Below are positions 7,857-14,999 of a stretch of 15,157 nt of DNA, in pieces (positions within the stretch are counted from its first letter, which is position 1; every line of letters begins with the position of its first letter). Made by a program: the position numbers and the translations under genes. The stretch is taken from the NCBI GenBank assembly GCA_017648805.1, contig JAGCIC010000027.1, positions 1 to 15,157 on the forward strand, read 5' to 3'. Source of the stretch: Clostridia bacterium (GTDB lineage: Bacteria; Bacillota_A; Clostridia; Christensenellales; Aristaeellaceae). The notes below the pieces were generated by a model. The model did no database searches. It saw only the letters and a list, made by a program, of their open reading frames with translations, and was not told the origin of the DNA.

Positions 7857-8822
7857 ATGAAATTAAGCGTGTTTACGGTACTTTTGCAGGACAGGCCCTT
7901 TGACGAGGCGTGCGCTTACCTGGCCTCCAGGGGCGTGCAGGCGGTAGAGATCGGCTGCGGAGGTTTCCCGGGCAAGGCCCACTGCGACCCCAAGAAGCTG
8001 CTTAAGGACCCCGCTAAGATCGACGCTCTGAAGGCGACGCTGGACAAATACGGCCTTGAGATCGCCGCGCTGTCCGCCCACGGCAACCCCGTGCATCCCA
8101 ACAAAAAGCTGGCGAAAATGTACCACGAGGATTTTGAGAACGCGGTGCTGCTTGCCGAGAAGCTGGGCGTGGACACGGTGGTCGGCTTTGCGGGCTGCCC
8201 CGGCGGAAGCCCTCAGGACAAGACTCCAAACTGGGTCACCTGCCCCTGGCCGGACGATTTTGCCGAGATCCTCAAGTATCAGTGGGACGAGGTGCTGATC
8301 CCTTACTGGAAGCAGGAAGCTGAATTCGTGAAGAGCCATGGCGTAAAGAAGATCGCCTTCGAGATGCACCCGGGCTTCTGTGTGTACAATCCCGAGACCC
8401 TCATGAAGCTGAGGAACGCGGTGGGGCCCATAATCGGCGCGAACCTGGACCCCAGCCACCTGTTCTGGCAGGGTATCGATATCGCTTATGCCATCCGTTA
8501 CCTTAAGGATGCCATCTACTACTTCCACGCCAAGGATACCAAGATCGACAGTCTCAACAGCCTGACCAACGGTGTGCTCGACACCAAACACTACGGCGAC
8601 GAGCTCAACCGCTCCTGGATATTCAGGACCGTGGGCTACGGCCACGACGCGGGCGTGTGGAAGGAGATTTTCTCCGCCCTCAGGACGGCGGGCTACGACG
8701 GATACATTTCCATCGAGCACGAGGACAGCCTTATGAGCGTGCCGGAAGGGCTGAACAAGGCCATAGACATACTCAAAGAGACCATGATGTTCGAGAAGAA
8801 CGGCGCTATGTGGTGGGCATAA
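7857..8822 (+). CDS. Sugar phosphate isomerase/epimerase-like TIM-barrel protein
   Basis: This 321-residue member of the xylose-isomerase-like (AP endonuclease 2) superfamily is probably a cytoplasmic metal-dependent sugar isomerase or epimerase; its substrate is unknown. The putative metal ligands appear in the family's order: Glu169 in FEMHPGF, Asp198 in NLDPSHLFW, His224 in FHAKD and Glu287 in SIEHED. An early AVEIGCGGFPG strand and LSAHGNPVHPN also fit the family. The protein ends in MWWA, an ending I recall from close relatives. AGGAGGT (7844-7850) lies 6 bases before the ATG. The stop TAA shares one base with the ATG of the next gene (TAATG), implying coupled translation with pyrimidine-nucleoside phosphorylase. 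Work on a pentose or its phosphate released from nucleosides is a guess from that context only. Confidence 0.85.
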   Translation: MKLSVFTVLLQDRPFDEACAYLASRGVQAVEIGCGGFPGKAHCDPKKLLKDPAKIDALKATLDKYGLEIAALSAHGNPVHPNKKLAKMYHEDFENAVLLAEKLGVDTVVGFAGCPGGSPQDKTPNWVTCPWPDDFAEILKYQWDEVLIPYWKQEAEFVKSHGVKKIAFEMHPGFCVYNPETLMKLRNAVGPIIGANLDPSHLFWQGIDIAYAIRYLKDAIYYFHAKDTKIDSLNSLTNGVLDTKHYGDELNRSWIFRTVGYGHDAGVWKEIFSALRTAGYDGYISIEHEDSLMSVPEGLNKAIDILKETMMFEKNGAMWWA

Positions 8823-10126
8823 TGAGCATTACGGAGCTGCTTTACAAAAAACGCTTCGGGGGCGAGCTTTCCTCCGAAGAGATACGCGCCTTCGTGCAGG
8901 GCGTGACACAGGGCGAGTTCGCGGACTATCAGGTCTCCGCGATGCTGATGGCCATCGCCATAAACGGCATGACCGCCCGCGAGACCGTGGATCTAACCAT
9001 GGAAATGGCGCAGTCCGGCGACATGCTTGATCTTTCGCCGATATCGGGCGTCAAGGTGGACAAGCACTCCACAGGCGGCGTCGGAGATACCACCAGCCTG
9101 GTGCTGGTGCCGCTGCTGGCGGCCTGCGGCGTGAAAGTGGCCAAGATGAGCGGCCGCGGCCTGGGCTTTACCGGGGGCACGCTGGACAAGCTGGAGAGCA
9201 TACCAGGTGTCAGCATCAGCATGGACACGGACAGGTTCATGAAGGTAGTGGACGAAAGCGGACTGGCGATAATCGGTCAGACCGCCCAGCTGGCGCCCTG
9301 CGACAAGGTGCTGTACGCCTTGCGCGACGTCACCTCCACGGTGGATGTGATGCCGCTCATAGTCAGTTCAATTCTGAGCAAAAAGCTGGCTGCCGGCGCG
9401 GACGTGATCGTGCTGGACGTCAAGACGGGTTCCGGCGCCATGATGACCACTGTGGACAAGGCAATGGAACTGGCCAGGACCATGGTGGACATAGGCAACC
9501 GCACGGGCAGGCGCTTTGCGGCGCTGGTCACGGACATGAACCAGCCTCTGGGCAGATACGTGGGCAACGCGCTGGAGGTGGAGGAGGCCATAGACATCCT
9601 TTCCGGCCGCACGAGCGGCGAACTCAAGGAGGTGTCGCTGCAGCTGGGCGCCCAGATCCTTCGTCTGAGCGGAAAGGCTAAAGACGCCAAAGAGGGTTAC
9701 GAGCTGCTTTCAAAGGCGCTTGACGAGGGCTTGGGCCTTAAAAAGCTGGCGGAAATGGTCAAAAACCAGGGCGGCAATCTCGAAGCGGTTTACGACACCT
9801 CGCTTTTGCCCAAGGCGGACAGGACCGAGGAACTGCCTGCTCCCAGAGCGGGCTATATCACAAAGATCCACACCAATATGATCGGTTACGCCGCCAAGGC
9901 GCTGGGCGCGGGACGGGAAAAGAAGGAAGATCCCATCGATCCCGCCGCCGGGCTGATAATGCGTGTGCGGCTGGGCGAAAAGGTGGAAGAAGGCCGGAGC
10001 CTGGCCACTTTAATGGAAGGCAGCCTGTCCAGGACGGAGGAAGCGAAAAAGCTGCTTTTGGCTGCCATAGAGATCGGCAGCGAGCCTGTGGAAAAGCCAG
10101 AGCTGATCTACGGGGTAATTGAGTGA
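8822..10126 (+). CDS. pdp: Pyrimidine-nucleoside (thymidine) phosphorylase
   Basis: The enzyme splits uridine, thymidine or deoxyuridine with phosphate into the free base and (deoxy)ribose-1-phosphate, for nucleoside salvage. The protein has 434 residues from the ATG at 8822, the family's normal length. It begins with the helical N-terminal domain, then the phosphate-binding KHSTGGVGD at 81-89 and the family signature SGRGLGFTGGTLDKLES at 110-126. Further blocks are VTSTVDVMPLIVSSILSKK, DVKTGSGAMM and a C-terminal PYNP domain, with AGYITKIHTNMIGYAAKALGAGR near its start. An upstream in-frame extension to 8657 lies wholly inside the TIM-barrel gene in another frame and is rejected. Start and stop overlap both neighbours (TAATG, GTGA). 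Whether it prefers thymidine or accepts all pyrimidine nucleosides cannot be told from sequence alone. Confidence 0.95.
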   Translation: MSITELLYKKRFGGELSSEEIRAFVQGVTQGEFADYQVSAMLMAIAINGMTARETVDLTMEMAQSGDMLDLSPISGVKVDKHSTGGVGDTTSLVLVPLLAACGVKVAKMSGRGLGFTGGTLDKLESIPGVSISMDTDRFMKVVDESGLAIIGQTAQLAPCDKVLYALRDVTSTVDVMPLIVSSILSKKLAAGADVIVLDVKTGSGAMMTTVDKAMELARTMVDIGNRTGRRFAALVTDMNQPLGRYVGNALEVEEAIDILSGRTSGELKEVSLQLGAQILRLSGKAKDAKEGYELLSKALDEGLGLKKLAEMVKNQGGNLEAVYDTSLLPKADRTEELPAPRAGYITKIHTNMIGYAAKALGAGREKKEDPIDPAAGLIMRVRLGEKVEEGRSLATLMEGSLSRTEEAKKLLLAAIEIGSEPVEKPELIYGVIE

Positions 10127-10944
10127 AAGCACGCTTAAGCCCGCGGCTCAAAGCGCTTATCGGTGCTGCCCTGACCCTGCTTGCTCTGTGGGGCGGCAAG
10201 GAACTGGCCAAACTGCTGGTGGGGAGCCGGTTCACGGACAGCGTGGATCCCGGTAACCTTACCCGGACGGCAAGGCAGGTCTATCTGTACTTCGAGAGCG
10301 TCACGTCGGTGATGGCGTACATGCTGGGGCTGACGGTATGCCTGTTCGTACGGGACCCAATCGGTAAAGACAGCCGCCGTACGAATAAAAGGCTGCTTGT
10401 GCTGCTCCCTGCGGGAGTCATGCTGGGTGCGGGGCTGGTCAAACTGCTCATAGACCTGGACGTGATACGGCGGGAACCGGCAAATATTGAAGCGGGCGCG
10501 TATCTGGCGCTCATACTCATCCCCCTGCGCTGCTGTTTAAGGGAGCTCCTCTGCAGGAATGTGCTGCAGAAGGGCCTGTCCGGCAAAAACAGTATTCTGG
10601 CGCTCGCGGCCAGTGTTCCGGTTTCCGCGCTCATGTACGTGCTGATACCCGGCAGGCTCAGCACCACCGGCGCGGCAAACGGCTTGCTGCTGGGGCTTGT
10701 CGGCGCTCTGGTGTACGATAAAACCGGTTCTGTGCTGCCCATGGCGCTGCTGAGTTCGGGCTTCGGCCTGGGAGTGAGCCTGGACGGATTTATAAACAAG
10801 AGCTCCCTGTACAGAGTGGGAGACGAGATATTCAGCGGGAACCTTTCGCTCATATACGACGGGCTGGGGCTTACGCTGATACTGGCGGCCATGCTGGCGC
10901 TGACGATCATTTCAAAGAGACCGAAAAAGAAGACACGCACATGA
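10123..10944 (+). CDS. Polytopic membrane protein, degenerate CPBP (Abi/Rce1-like) family member
   Basis: The protein has 273 residues and about seven hydrophobic segments, near 10-24, 58-76, 91-110, 125-136, 156-175, 187-217 and 246-263, with a lysine-rich tail that is probably cytoplasmic. The second half resembles CPBP intramembrane metalloproteases in layout: RELLCRNVLQKGL (140-152) matches the EExxxR segment, SALMYVLIP (168-176) the FxxxH segment, and YDKTGSVLPMALLSSGFG (198-215) the segment carrying HxxxN. The catalytic positions differ: the first Glu is Arg140, the His positions are Pro176 and Ser211, and the Asn is Gly215. If the family call is right, it is a pseudoprotease. The GTG start overlaps the upstream stop (GTGA) and the stop overlaps the lipid kinase start (ATGA). 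The family assignment rests on motif spacing remembered from relatives, so the role remains open. Confidence 0.7.
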   Translation: MKARLSPRLKALIGAALTLLALWGGKELAKLLVGSRFTDSVDPGNLTRTARQVYLYFESVTSVMAYMLGLTVCLFVRDPIGKDSRRTNKRLLVLLPAGVMLGAGLVKLLIDLDVIRREPANIEAGAYLALILIPLRCCLRELLCRNVLQKGLSGKNSILALAASVPVSALMYVLIPGRLSTTGAANGLLLGLVGALVYDKTGSVLPMALLSSGFGLGVSLDGFINKSSLYRVGDEIFSGNLSLIYDGLGLTLILAAMLALTIISKRPKKKTRT

Positions 10945-11828
10945 AAAAACTGCTGTTTATAGTGAACCCCACAGCCGGGAAAAAGAAAGTCTCGGGCAGC
11001 CTGAGCGAGATACTGCGCATATTCTGCGCCCACGGCTACGCGCCCACGGTGCTCATGACCGAGCGAAGCGGCCACGCGGTGGAACTGTGCCGCGACAACG
11101 TAAAGGACAACGAACTTGTCGTATGCGCGGGGGGAGACGGTACCCTGAACGAGACTATAAACGGGCTGCTGGTCTCCGGAGCGGACGTACCGGTCGCGTA
11201 CCTGCCATGCGGCACCACGAACGACCTGGCCAGTACGCTGGGACTGAGCACCAACCTGCTCTCCGCCGCGAGTGACGCGGTGGAAGGGGACGACAGGTAT
11301 CTGGATATAGGCAGTTTCAACGGCCGCAATTTCGTGTACACCGCCTCTTTCGGCGCGTTCACGAAGGCCAGCTACGGCACTCCCCAGAGCGTGAAGAACG
11401 CGCTGGGCCACCTTGCCTACGTGCTGGAAGGCGTAAAGCAGCTGGGGTCGCTCAAGCCCACACACGTGAAGATCGCCACGGAAAAAGAGGAGCTGGAGGG
11501 GGACTATCTGTTCGGCTCGGTGTCCAACACCACGTCCCTGGGCGGGATAATCACCATCGACAAGGAACTGGTGATGCTGGACGACGGGGAATTCGAGCTG
11601 ATGCTGGTGGACATGCCCCGCAACGTACTGGACTTTTCCAAACTGCTCAACCAGATAACCACCGCCAAGTTCGGCGACATGATACATCTGTCCTCCGCCG
11701 CGTCCATAAACATGGAAATGGCTGAGAACACCGACTGGACGCTGGACGGGGAGCTGGAAAAGGGCGAGACCCTGTTCGAGATAAAGAACCTGCACAACGC
11801 GGTCAGGATAAAGGTGCCCCGGAAGTGA
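10941..11828 (+). CDS. Diacylglycerol kinase-family lipid kinase (DgkB/YegS-like)
   Basis: It is likely an ATP-dependent kinase of diacylglycerol or a related membrane lipid, acting at the inner face of the membrane. The 295 residues follow the family layout: NPTAG at 9-13, the nucleotide-binding GGDGTLNE at 64-71, PCGTTNDLA at 89-97, then a C-terminal beta-sandwich domain with the LDDGEFE segment and the conserved DGE of WTLDGELE. It lacks membrane segments, unlike the small DgkA type. It would return diacylglycerol to phosphatidic acid, the lipid that the PlsX pathway also feeds. The start overlaps the upstream membrane-protein gene by four bases (ATGA). A strong hairpin follows 22 bases after the stop and ends the operon. 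The exact lipid substrate (diacylglycerol, sphingoid or undecaprenol-like) cannot be assigned. Confidence 0.92.
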   Translation: MKKLLFIVNPTAGKKKVSGSLSEILRIFCAHGYAPTVLMTERSGHAVELCRDNVKDNELVVCAGGDGTLNETINGLLVSGADVPVAYLPCGTTNDLASTLGLSTNLLSAASDAVEGDDRYLDIGSFNGRNFVYTASFGAFTKASYGTPQSVKNALGHLAYVLEGVKQLGSLKPTHVKIATEKEELEGDYLFGSVSNTTSLGGIITIDKELVMLDDGEFELMLVDMPRNVLDFSKLLNQITTAKFGDMIHLSSAASINMEMAENTDWTLDGELEKGETLFEIKNLHNAVRIKVPRK

Positions 11829-11850
11829 CCCGGACCCGCGCGGCACAAAA

Positions 11851-11883
11851 CAAGCCCGGAAGACAAACCGTCTTCCGGGCTTG
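11851..11883. terminator. Bidirectional Rho-independent terminator
   Basis: A perfect 14-bp stem (CAAGCCCGGAAGAC paired with GTCTTCCGGGCTTG) has a 5-base AAACC loop. On the plus strand it is followed by CTGTATTTT. On the minus strand the stem is followed directly by TTTTG. It lies between convergent genes, 22 bases after the lipid kinase stop and 23 bases beyond the galE stop, so it can end both operons. Confidence 0.9.
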
Positions 11884-11906
11884 CTGTATTTTGCGTTTAC
11901 CGGCTG

Positions 11907-12917
11907 TTATCTGTATCCCTTCGGGTTCTTTTTCTGCCAGTTCCAGCCGTCCCGCACCATTTCCTCTATGCCGCGCTTCGCTTTCCAGCCCAGCAGCTTT
12001 TCCGCCTTGGAGGGGTCGGCGTAGCACTCGTCCAGGTCGCCCGCGCGCCGGGGGCCGATGACGTAAGGTATCTTAACGCCGTTGACTCTCTCGAAGGCGT
12101 TCACCATGTCCAGTACGCTGTAGCCCGTGCCGGTGCCCAGGTTCACCGCTTCGCAGCCGCTGTGGGAAGCGGCATATTCAAGCGCCTTCACGTGGCCGTC
12201 CGCCAGGTCGCACACGTGAAGGTAATCCCTTACGCCCGTGCCGTCGTGGGTGCGGTAGTCGTTGCCGAACACGGTCAGATGGTCTCTCAGTCCCACCGCG
12301 GTCTGGCAGATGAAGGGCATGAGGTTGTTTGGAATGTCGTTGGGGTCCTCGCCTATCATGCCGGAGGGATGCGCGCCTACGGGGTTAAAGTACCTGAGCA
12401 GCACGCAGCTCAGGTCCGGGTTGGCTTTGGCGGCGTCGCGGATTATCTGCTCGCTCATATACTTGGTCCAACCGTAGGGGTTTATGCACTCACGCCGGGC
12501 TGTCTCGGTGAGAGGCATTTTGTTGTCCCCGGCGTACACGGTGGCGGAGGAGGAAAATATGAGGTTCTTAACGTCCGTCTCCAGCATGGCTTCGATCACC
12601 GCGATGGTGGAAGTCAGGTTGTTGCGGTAGTACATGAGGGGTTTTTCTACGCTCTCGCCCACGGCTTTGTGGCCCGCGAAGTGGATCACGCCGTCTATGC
12701 GGTTTTCCCGCATGATCCTGACCAGCAGATCCCTGTCCTGGGCATCGCCCTCTATGACGGTGAATTCCTTCCCGGTCAGCTGTTTTACGCGCCTTAGCGC
12801 CTCGGGAGAGGAATTGTTGTAATTGTCCAGGGTGACCGCGCCGTAGCCGCTTTCCAGCAGGCTGATCAGGGTGTGTGACGCGATGTAGCCGGCGCCGCCG
12901 GTCAGAAGGATGTTCAT
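11907..12917 (-). CDS. galE: UDP-glucose / UDP-N-acetylglucosamine 4-epimerase
   Basis: This NAD-dependent epimerase interconverts UDP-glucose and UDP-galactose, and probably UDP-GlcNAc and UDP-GalNAc. The 336 residues are of normal length. The Rossmann motif is TGGAGYIASH at 6-15, with Ala13 where most family members have the third Gly. SSSATVY at 122-128 gives the catalytic Ser124, and YGWTK at 148-152 gives Tyr148 and Lys152. The substrate loop PRRAGDLDECYADPS places Cys298 where E. coli GalE has Tyr299 and human GALE has Cys307. In that family a small residue here lets N-acetylated sugars fit. The ATG overlaps the kinase stop by four bases, and GGAGG lies inside the kinase gene about 10 bases upstream. 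It is third in a right-to-left operon with an N-acetylhexosamine kinase, which supports the N-acetyl substrate. Confidence 0.95.
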   Translation of the reverse strand: MNILLTGGAGYIASHTLISLLESGYGAVTLDNYNNSSPEALRRVKQLTGKEFTVIEGDAQDRDLLVRIMRENRIDGVIHFAGHKAVGESVEKPLMYYRNNLTSTIAVIEAMLETDVKNLIFSSSATVYAGDNKMPLTETARRECINPYGWTKYMSEQIIRDAAKANPDLSCVLLRYFNPVGAHPSGMIGEDPNDIPNNLMPFICQTAVGLRDHLTVFGNDYRTHDGTGVRDYLHVCDLADGHVKALEYAASHSGCEAVNLGTGTGYSVLDMVNAFERVNGVKIPYVIGPRRAGDLDECYADPSKAEKLLGWKAKRGIEEMVRDGWNWQKKNPKGYR

Positions 12918-13978
12918 AGTCTGGCTGCCTCCTCAGAAATAATACCGCGAATCGTTTCGAAATTGTCTTCAGTATCCTGTACGAGCTTCAGCTGCGTGCG
13001 GCACCTTACCAGGTTGTGCTCCAGGTAAGCGGTGGAGAAGTATACGTCGCCGCTTAAATAGTCGGTAAGGAATCTGGCGCCGCACTCGTAGGTCATAAGG
13101 TATCCGCCCCAGGGCAGCGTGTCGATCTCGTCCCCGGTGAGTTCGCCCGAGCAGGCGGACAAAAAACCGCCCGCAAAACCCCGGTACATGTCCAGGTCCA
13201 GCCTGACCTTGGACAGATCCGGCTCATCCTCTTTGCCGGTGGTGGCGCCGGAGCGTATGCAGTCCCCGAAATCGTTGCCCGCCAGACCCGGCATAATGGT
13301 GTCCAGGTCGATCACGCATACGGGCGAGAGGGTCTTTTCCTCCAGCAGCACGTTGTTTATCTTGGTGTCGTTGTGGGTGACCCGGGTCTTGAGCTGACCC
13401 GCAGCCTGCATGTCCAGCATTATGGCGGCGTTCTTCCGGCGGGACATATATGCCTCGTACTCGGGCCTGACCGTCTTGAGCCTGCCGAATTCGTCCTTCT
13501 CCGCGGCGGCTTCCAGGTCGTTCAGACGCTTGACAGTGTCGTGGAAGCGGGGGATGGTCTCGCCGAGTTTTCCGGCGTCAAAGCCGCCCAGCAGGCGCTG
13601 GAACTCCCCGAACGCCCGCCCGCAGATGCTGAGCTCCTTTGGGGAGGACGCCTTTTCCAGGCTGACGCCTTCCACATATTCGTACAGGCGGAAGCAGCCT
13701 TCCGGGCAGGAACAGTATTTGTTGCCTTCCCGGGTATTAAGGAACCTGAGTGTGGACGCGCCGATGTCCGCCAGGTATCCGGTGACGGCAAAAATGTTGT
13801 TCATCAGCAGGTCCACGTTTCTGAACACGTTGGTATTTATGCCCTGCAGCACGTACTTGCGCCCGGCGGACGTGACGACCAGGTATGTGCGGTTAATGTG
13901 GCCGTTGCCCAGCTTTTCGCAGGACAGCGCGCGCCCTTCTATCGGGAAGGATTCCGCGATCTGGATCAGAGTCATCAT
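12914..13978 (-). CDS. nahK: N-acetylhexosamine 1-kinase (NahK-like, APH fold)
   Basis: It probably phosphorylates GlcNAc or GalNAc at the anomeric carbon with ATP, giving HexNAc-1-phosphate. The 354 residues resemble Bifidobacterium longum NahK along most of their length: GNGHINRTYLV near 24, AFGEFQ followed by FDAGKLGETI, then FHDTVKR, VTHNDTKINNVL with catalytic Asp204, IDLDTIMPG with metal-binding Asp224/Asp226, and late blocks ECGARFLTDYLSGDVYF and EHNLVR. These late blocks are specific to NahK rather than general aminoglycoside phosphotransferases. The start is the first of two adjacent ATGs, overlapping the stop of the nucleotidyltransferase gene (ATGATGA), with GGAAAGG upstream. galE overlaps its end. 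The gene for galacto/lacto-N-biose phosphorylase, NahK's partner in bifidobacteria, is not in the window. Substrate choice is inferred from similarity and context. Confidence 0.88.
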   Translation of the reverse strand: MMTLIQIAESFPIEGRALSCEKLGNGHINRTYLVVTSAGRKYVLQGINTNVFRNVDLLMNNIFAVTGYLADIGASTLRFLNTREGNKYCSCPEGCFRLYEYVEGVSLEKASSPKELSICGRAFGEFQRLLGGFDAGKLGETIPRFHDTVKRLNDLEAAAEKDEFGRLKTVRPEYEAYMSRRKNAAIMLDMQAAGQLKTRVTHNDTKINNVLLEEKTLSPVCVIDLDTIMPGLAGNDFGDCIRSGATTGKEDEPDLSKVRLDLDMYRGFAGGFLSACSGELTGDEIDTLPWGGYLMTYECGARFLTDYLSGDVYFSTAYLEHNLVRCRTQLKLVQDTEDNFETIRGIISEEAARL

Positions 13979-14922
13979 CTTTTCCTTTCCGGCAGCACGG
14001 AGCCGTCAAACAGGTCGTCCGGGTATGCGCCCAGATCCTTCAGCTGCCGTATGCCGCGGCGTGTCTTTTCCACGTCCGCCTGGTAGGTGAGCCCGAACCA
14101 CTTTTCCTTTGTGGGCAGTACGCTGAAGCGCGCCTTGCCTTCCGAGATGAGCCTCTGGGGCAGGGCAGGCAGGTAGTACTCCTTTTTCAGAGGACTTTCG
14201 CCAAGTTCGTTCTCAAGGAAGGAGTGGAAGCCCTTTTTGAGCTCCGCGAACACGTTTTTTCTGAAGATCCAGAAGTTGAGGCTCACGATGCTGTCGCCGG
14301 AGAGGGGATAAAAGTCTTTGTCGTTCTCGGTGAATACCGCGTCCGCGCCCATCTGGCTGATCTTGGTGCGCTCGGTGATGCCGGTGAGATAGCCGTTTTC
14401 GTCCGTCTCGCACACGCCCCGCGCCACGGAGCCGTTGGGGGTCATGGTGTTGCGCAGGCGGTAGCCCACCATGGCGTTAAGAGCGGGATCGCTTTTTTCG
14501 TCCAGAAAGCGGGCGGCTCTTTCGTAAGCCTCACGGCCGTAGAAATCGTCCGCGTTTATGCACACGAAGCCGTCCGGCACCTCTTTTTCGGCGCACAGCG
14601 CCGCGTGGCCCGTGCCCCAGGGTTTTACACGGCCTTCGGGCACGGCGAAGCCTTCGGGCAGGTAGCTTTCCGGGGTCTGGAAAGCATATGCCACTTCGAT
14701 AAACCTTTCCCAGCGACCGCCCACGCCTTCGTGGAAGGCGTCCAGGCTTTCAGGCTTGATCACATAAACCACTTTTTCGAAGCCCGCGCGGCAGGCGTCG
14801 AACACGGAGTAGTCGATTATCATCTGGCCCAGGTCGTCCACGGGGGTGACCTGCTTGGCGCCTTCTTTTCCGCCGAAGCGGCTGCCCAGCCCCGCGGCCA
14901 TTATTACCAGCGTTTTTTTCAT
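13975..14922 (-). CDS. Sugar-1-phosphate nucleotidyltransferase (NTP_transferase family)
   Basis: It probably joins a sugar-1-phosphate to a nucleoside triphosphate (UTP is likely) to make a nucleotide sugar plus pyrophosphate. From the ATG at 14922 it has 315 residues. The N-terminus has the nucleotide-binding MAAGLGSRFGG followed by Lys23. WGTGHAAL and the metal-binding NADDFYG (Asp125, Asp126) follow, and ITERTKI and a SLNFWIF segment come later. The in-frame extension back to 15072 crosses the divergent promoter and the neighbouring gene, so it is rejected. AAGGAG at 14930-14935 supports 14922. It is first in an operon with a NahK-like kinase and GalE, so HexNAc-1-phosphate is the most sensible substrate. 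It is not the GalT-type uridylyltransferase used in the bifidobacterial pathway. Glucose-1- or galactose-1-phosphate remain possible. Confidence 0.88.
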   Translation of the reverse strand: MKKTLVIMAAGLGSRFGGKEGAKQVTPVDDLGQMIIDYSVFDACRAGFEKVVYVIKPESLDAFHEGVGGRWERFIEVAYAFQTPESYLPEGFAVPEGRVKPWGTGHAALCAEKEVPDGFVCINADDFYGREAYERAARFLDEKSDPALNAMVGYRLRNTMTPNGSVARGVCETDENGYLTGITERTKISQMGADAVFTENDKDFYPLSGDSIVSLNFWIFRKNVFAELKKGFHSFLENELGESPLKKEYYLPALPQRLISEGKARFSVLPTKEKWFGLTYQADVEKTRRGIRQLKDLGAYPDDLFDGSVLPERKR

Positions 14923-14929
14923 TGGAACG

Positions 14930-14935
14930 CTCCTT
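14930..14935 (-). promoter_or_regulatory. Ribosome binding site fixing the nucleotidyltransferase start
   Basis: AAGGAG on the minus strand lies 7 bases before the ATG at 14922. The upstream in-frame ATGs have no such site and would place the start inside the divergent gene. Confidence 0.75.
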
Positions 14936-14950
14936 GAAATTGATGAAGTT

Positions 14951-14959
14951 ATTTTACCA
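14951..14959 (-). promoter_or_regulatory. Extended -10 promoter candidate for the nucleotide-sugar operon
   Basis: The minus strand reads TGGTAAAAT, an extended -10 (TGn followed by TAAAAT, 5 of 6 matches). No good -35 lies 15-19 bases further out, which is typical of extended -10 promoters. Transcription would start near 14944, about 22 bases before the nucleotidyltransferase ATG. It is the only promoter-like element I see for the three-gene operon. Confidence 0.4.
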
Positions 14960-14999
14960 CAAATTCCTGTACGAAAAGCTATGGAAATGTAAATAAAGC

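Noticed and set aside
8657..8821. In-frame upstream extension of pyrimidine-nucleoside phosphorylase
   Set aside because: It lies entirely within the TIM-barrel gene in a different frame. The ATG at 8822 gives the family's normal N-terminus and length.
10281..11846. A 521-codon open frame on the minus strand across the CPBP-like and lipid kinase genes
   Set aside because: It is antisense to two clear genes, crosses their junction, shows no recognisable domain and is rich in residues typical of antisense frames in GC-rich DNA.
12162..12797. Plus-strand frame of 211 codons opposite galE
   Set aside because: It is the complement of a clear galE gene. Its His- and Val-rich composition is the shadow of GC-rich coding sequence.
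14224..14937. Plus-strand frame of 237 codons opposite the nucleotidyltransferase gene
   Set aside because: It is antisense to a gene with clear catalytic motifs and has no ribosome binding site.
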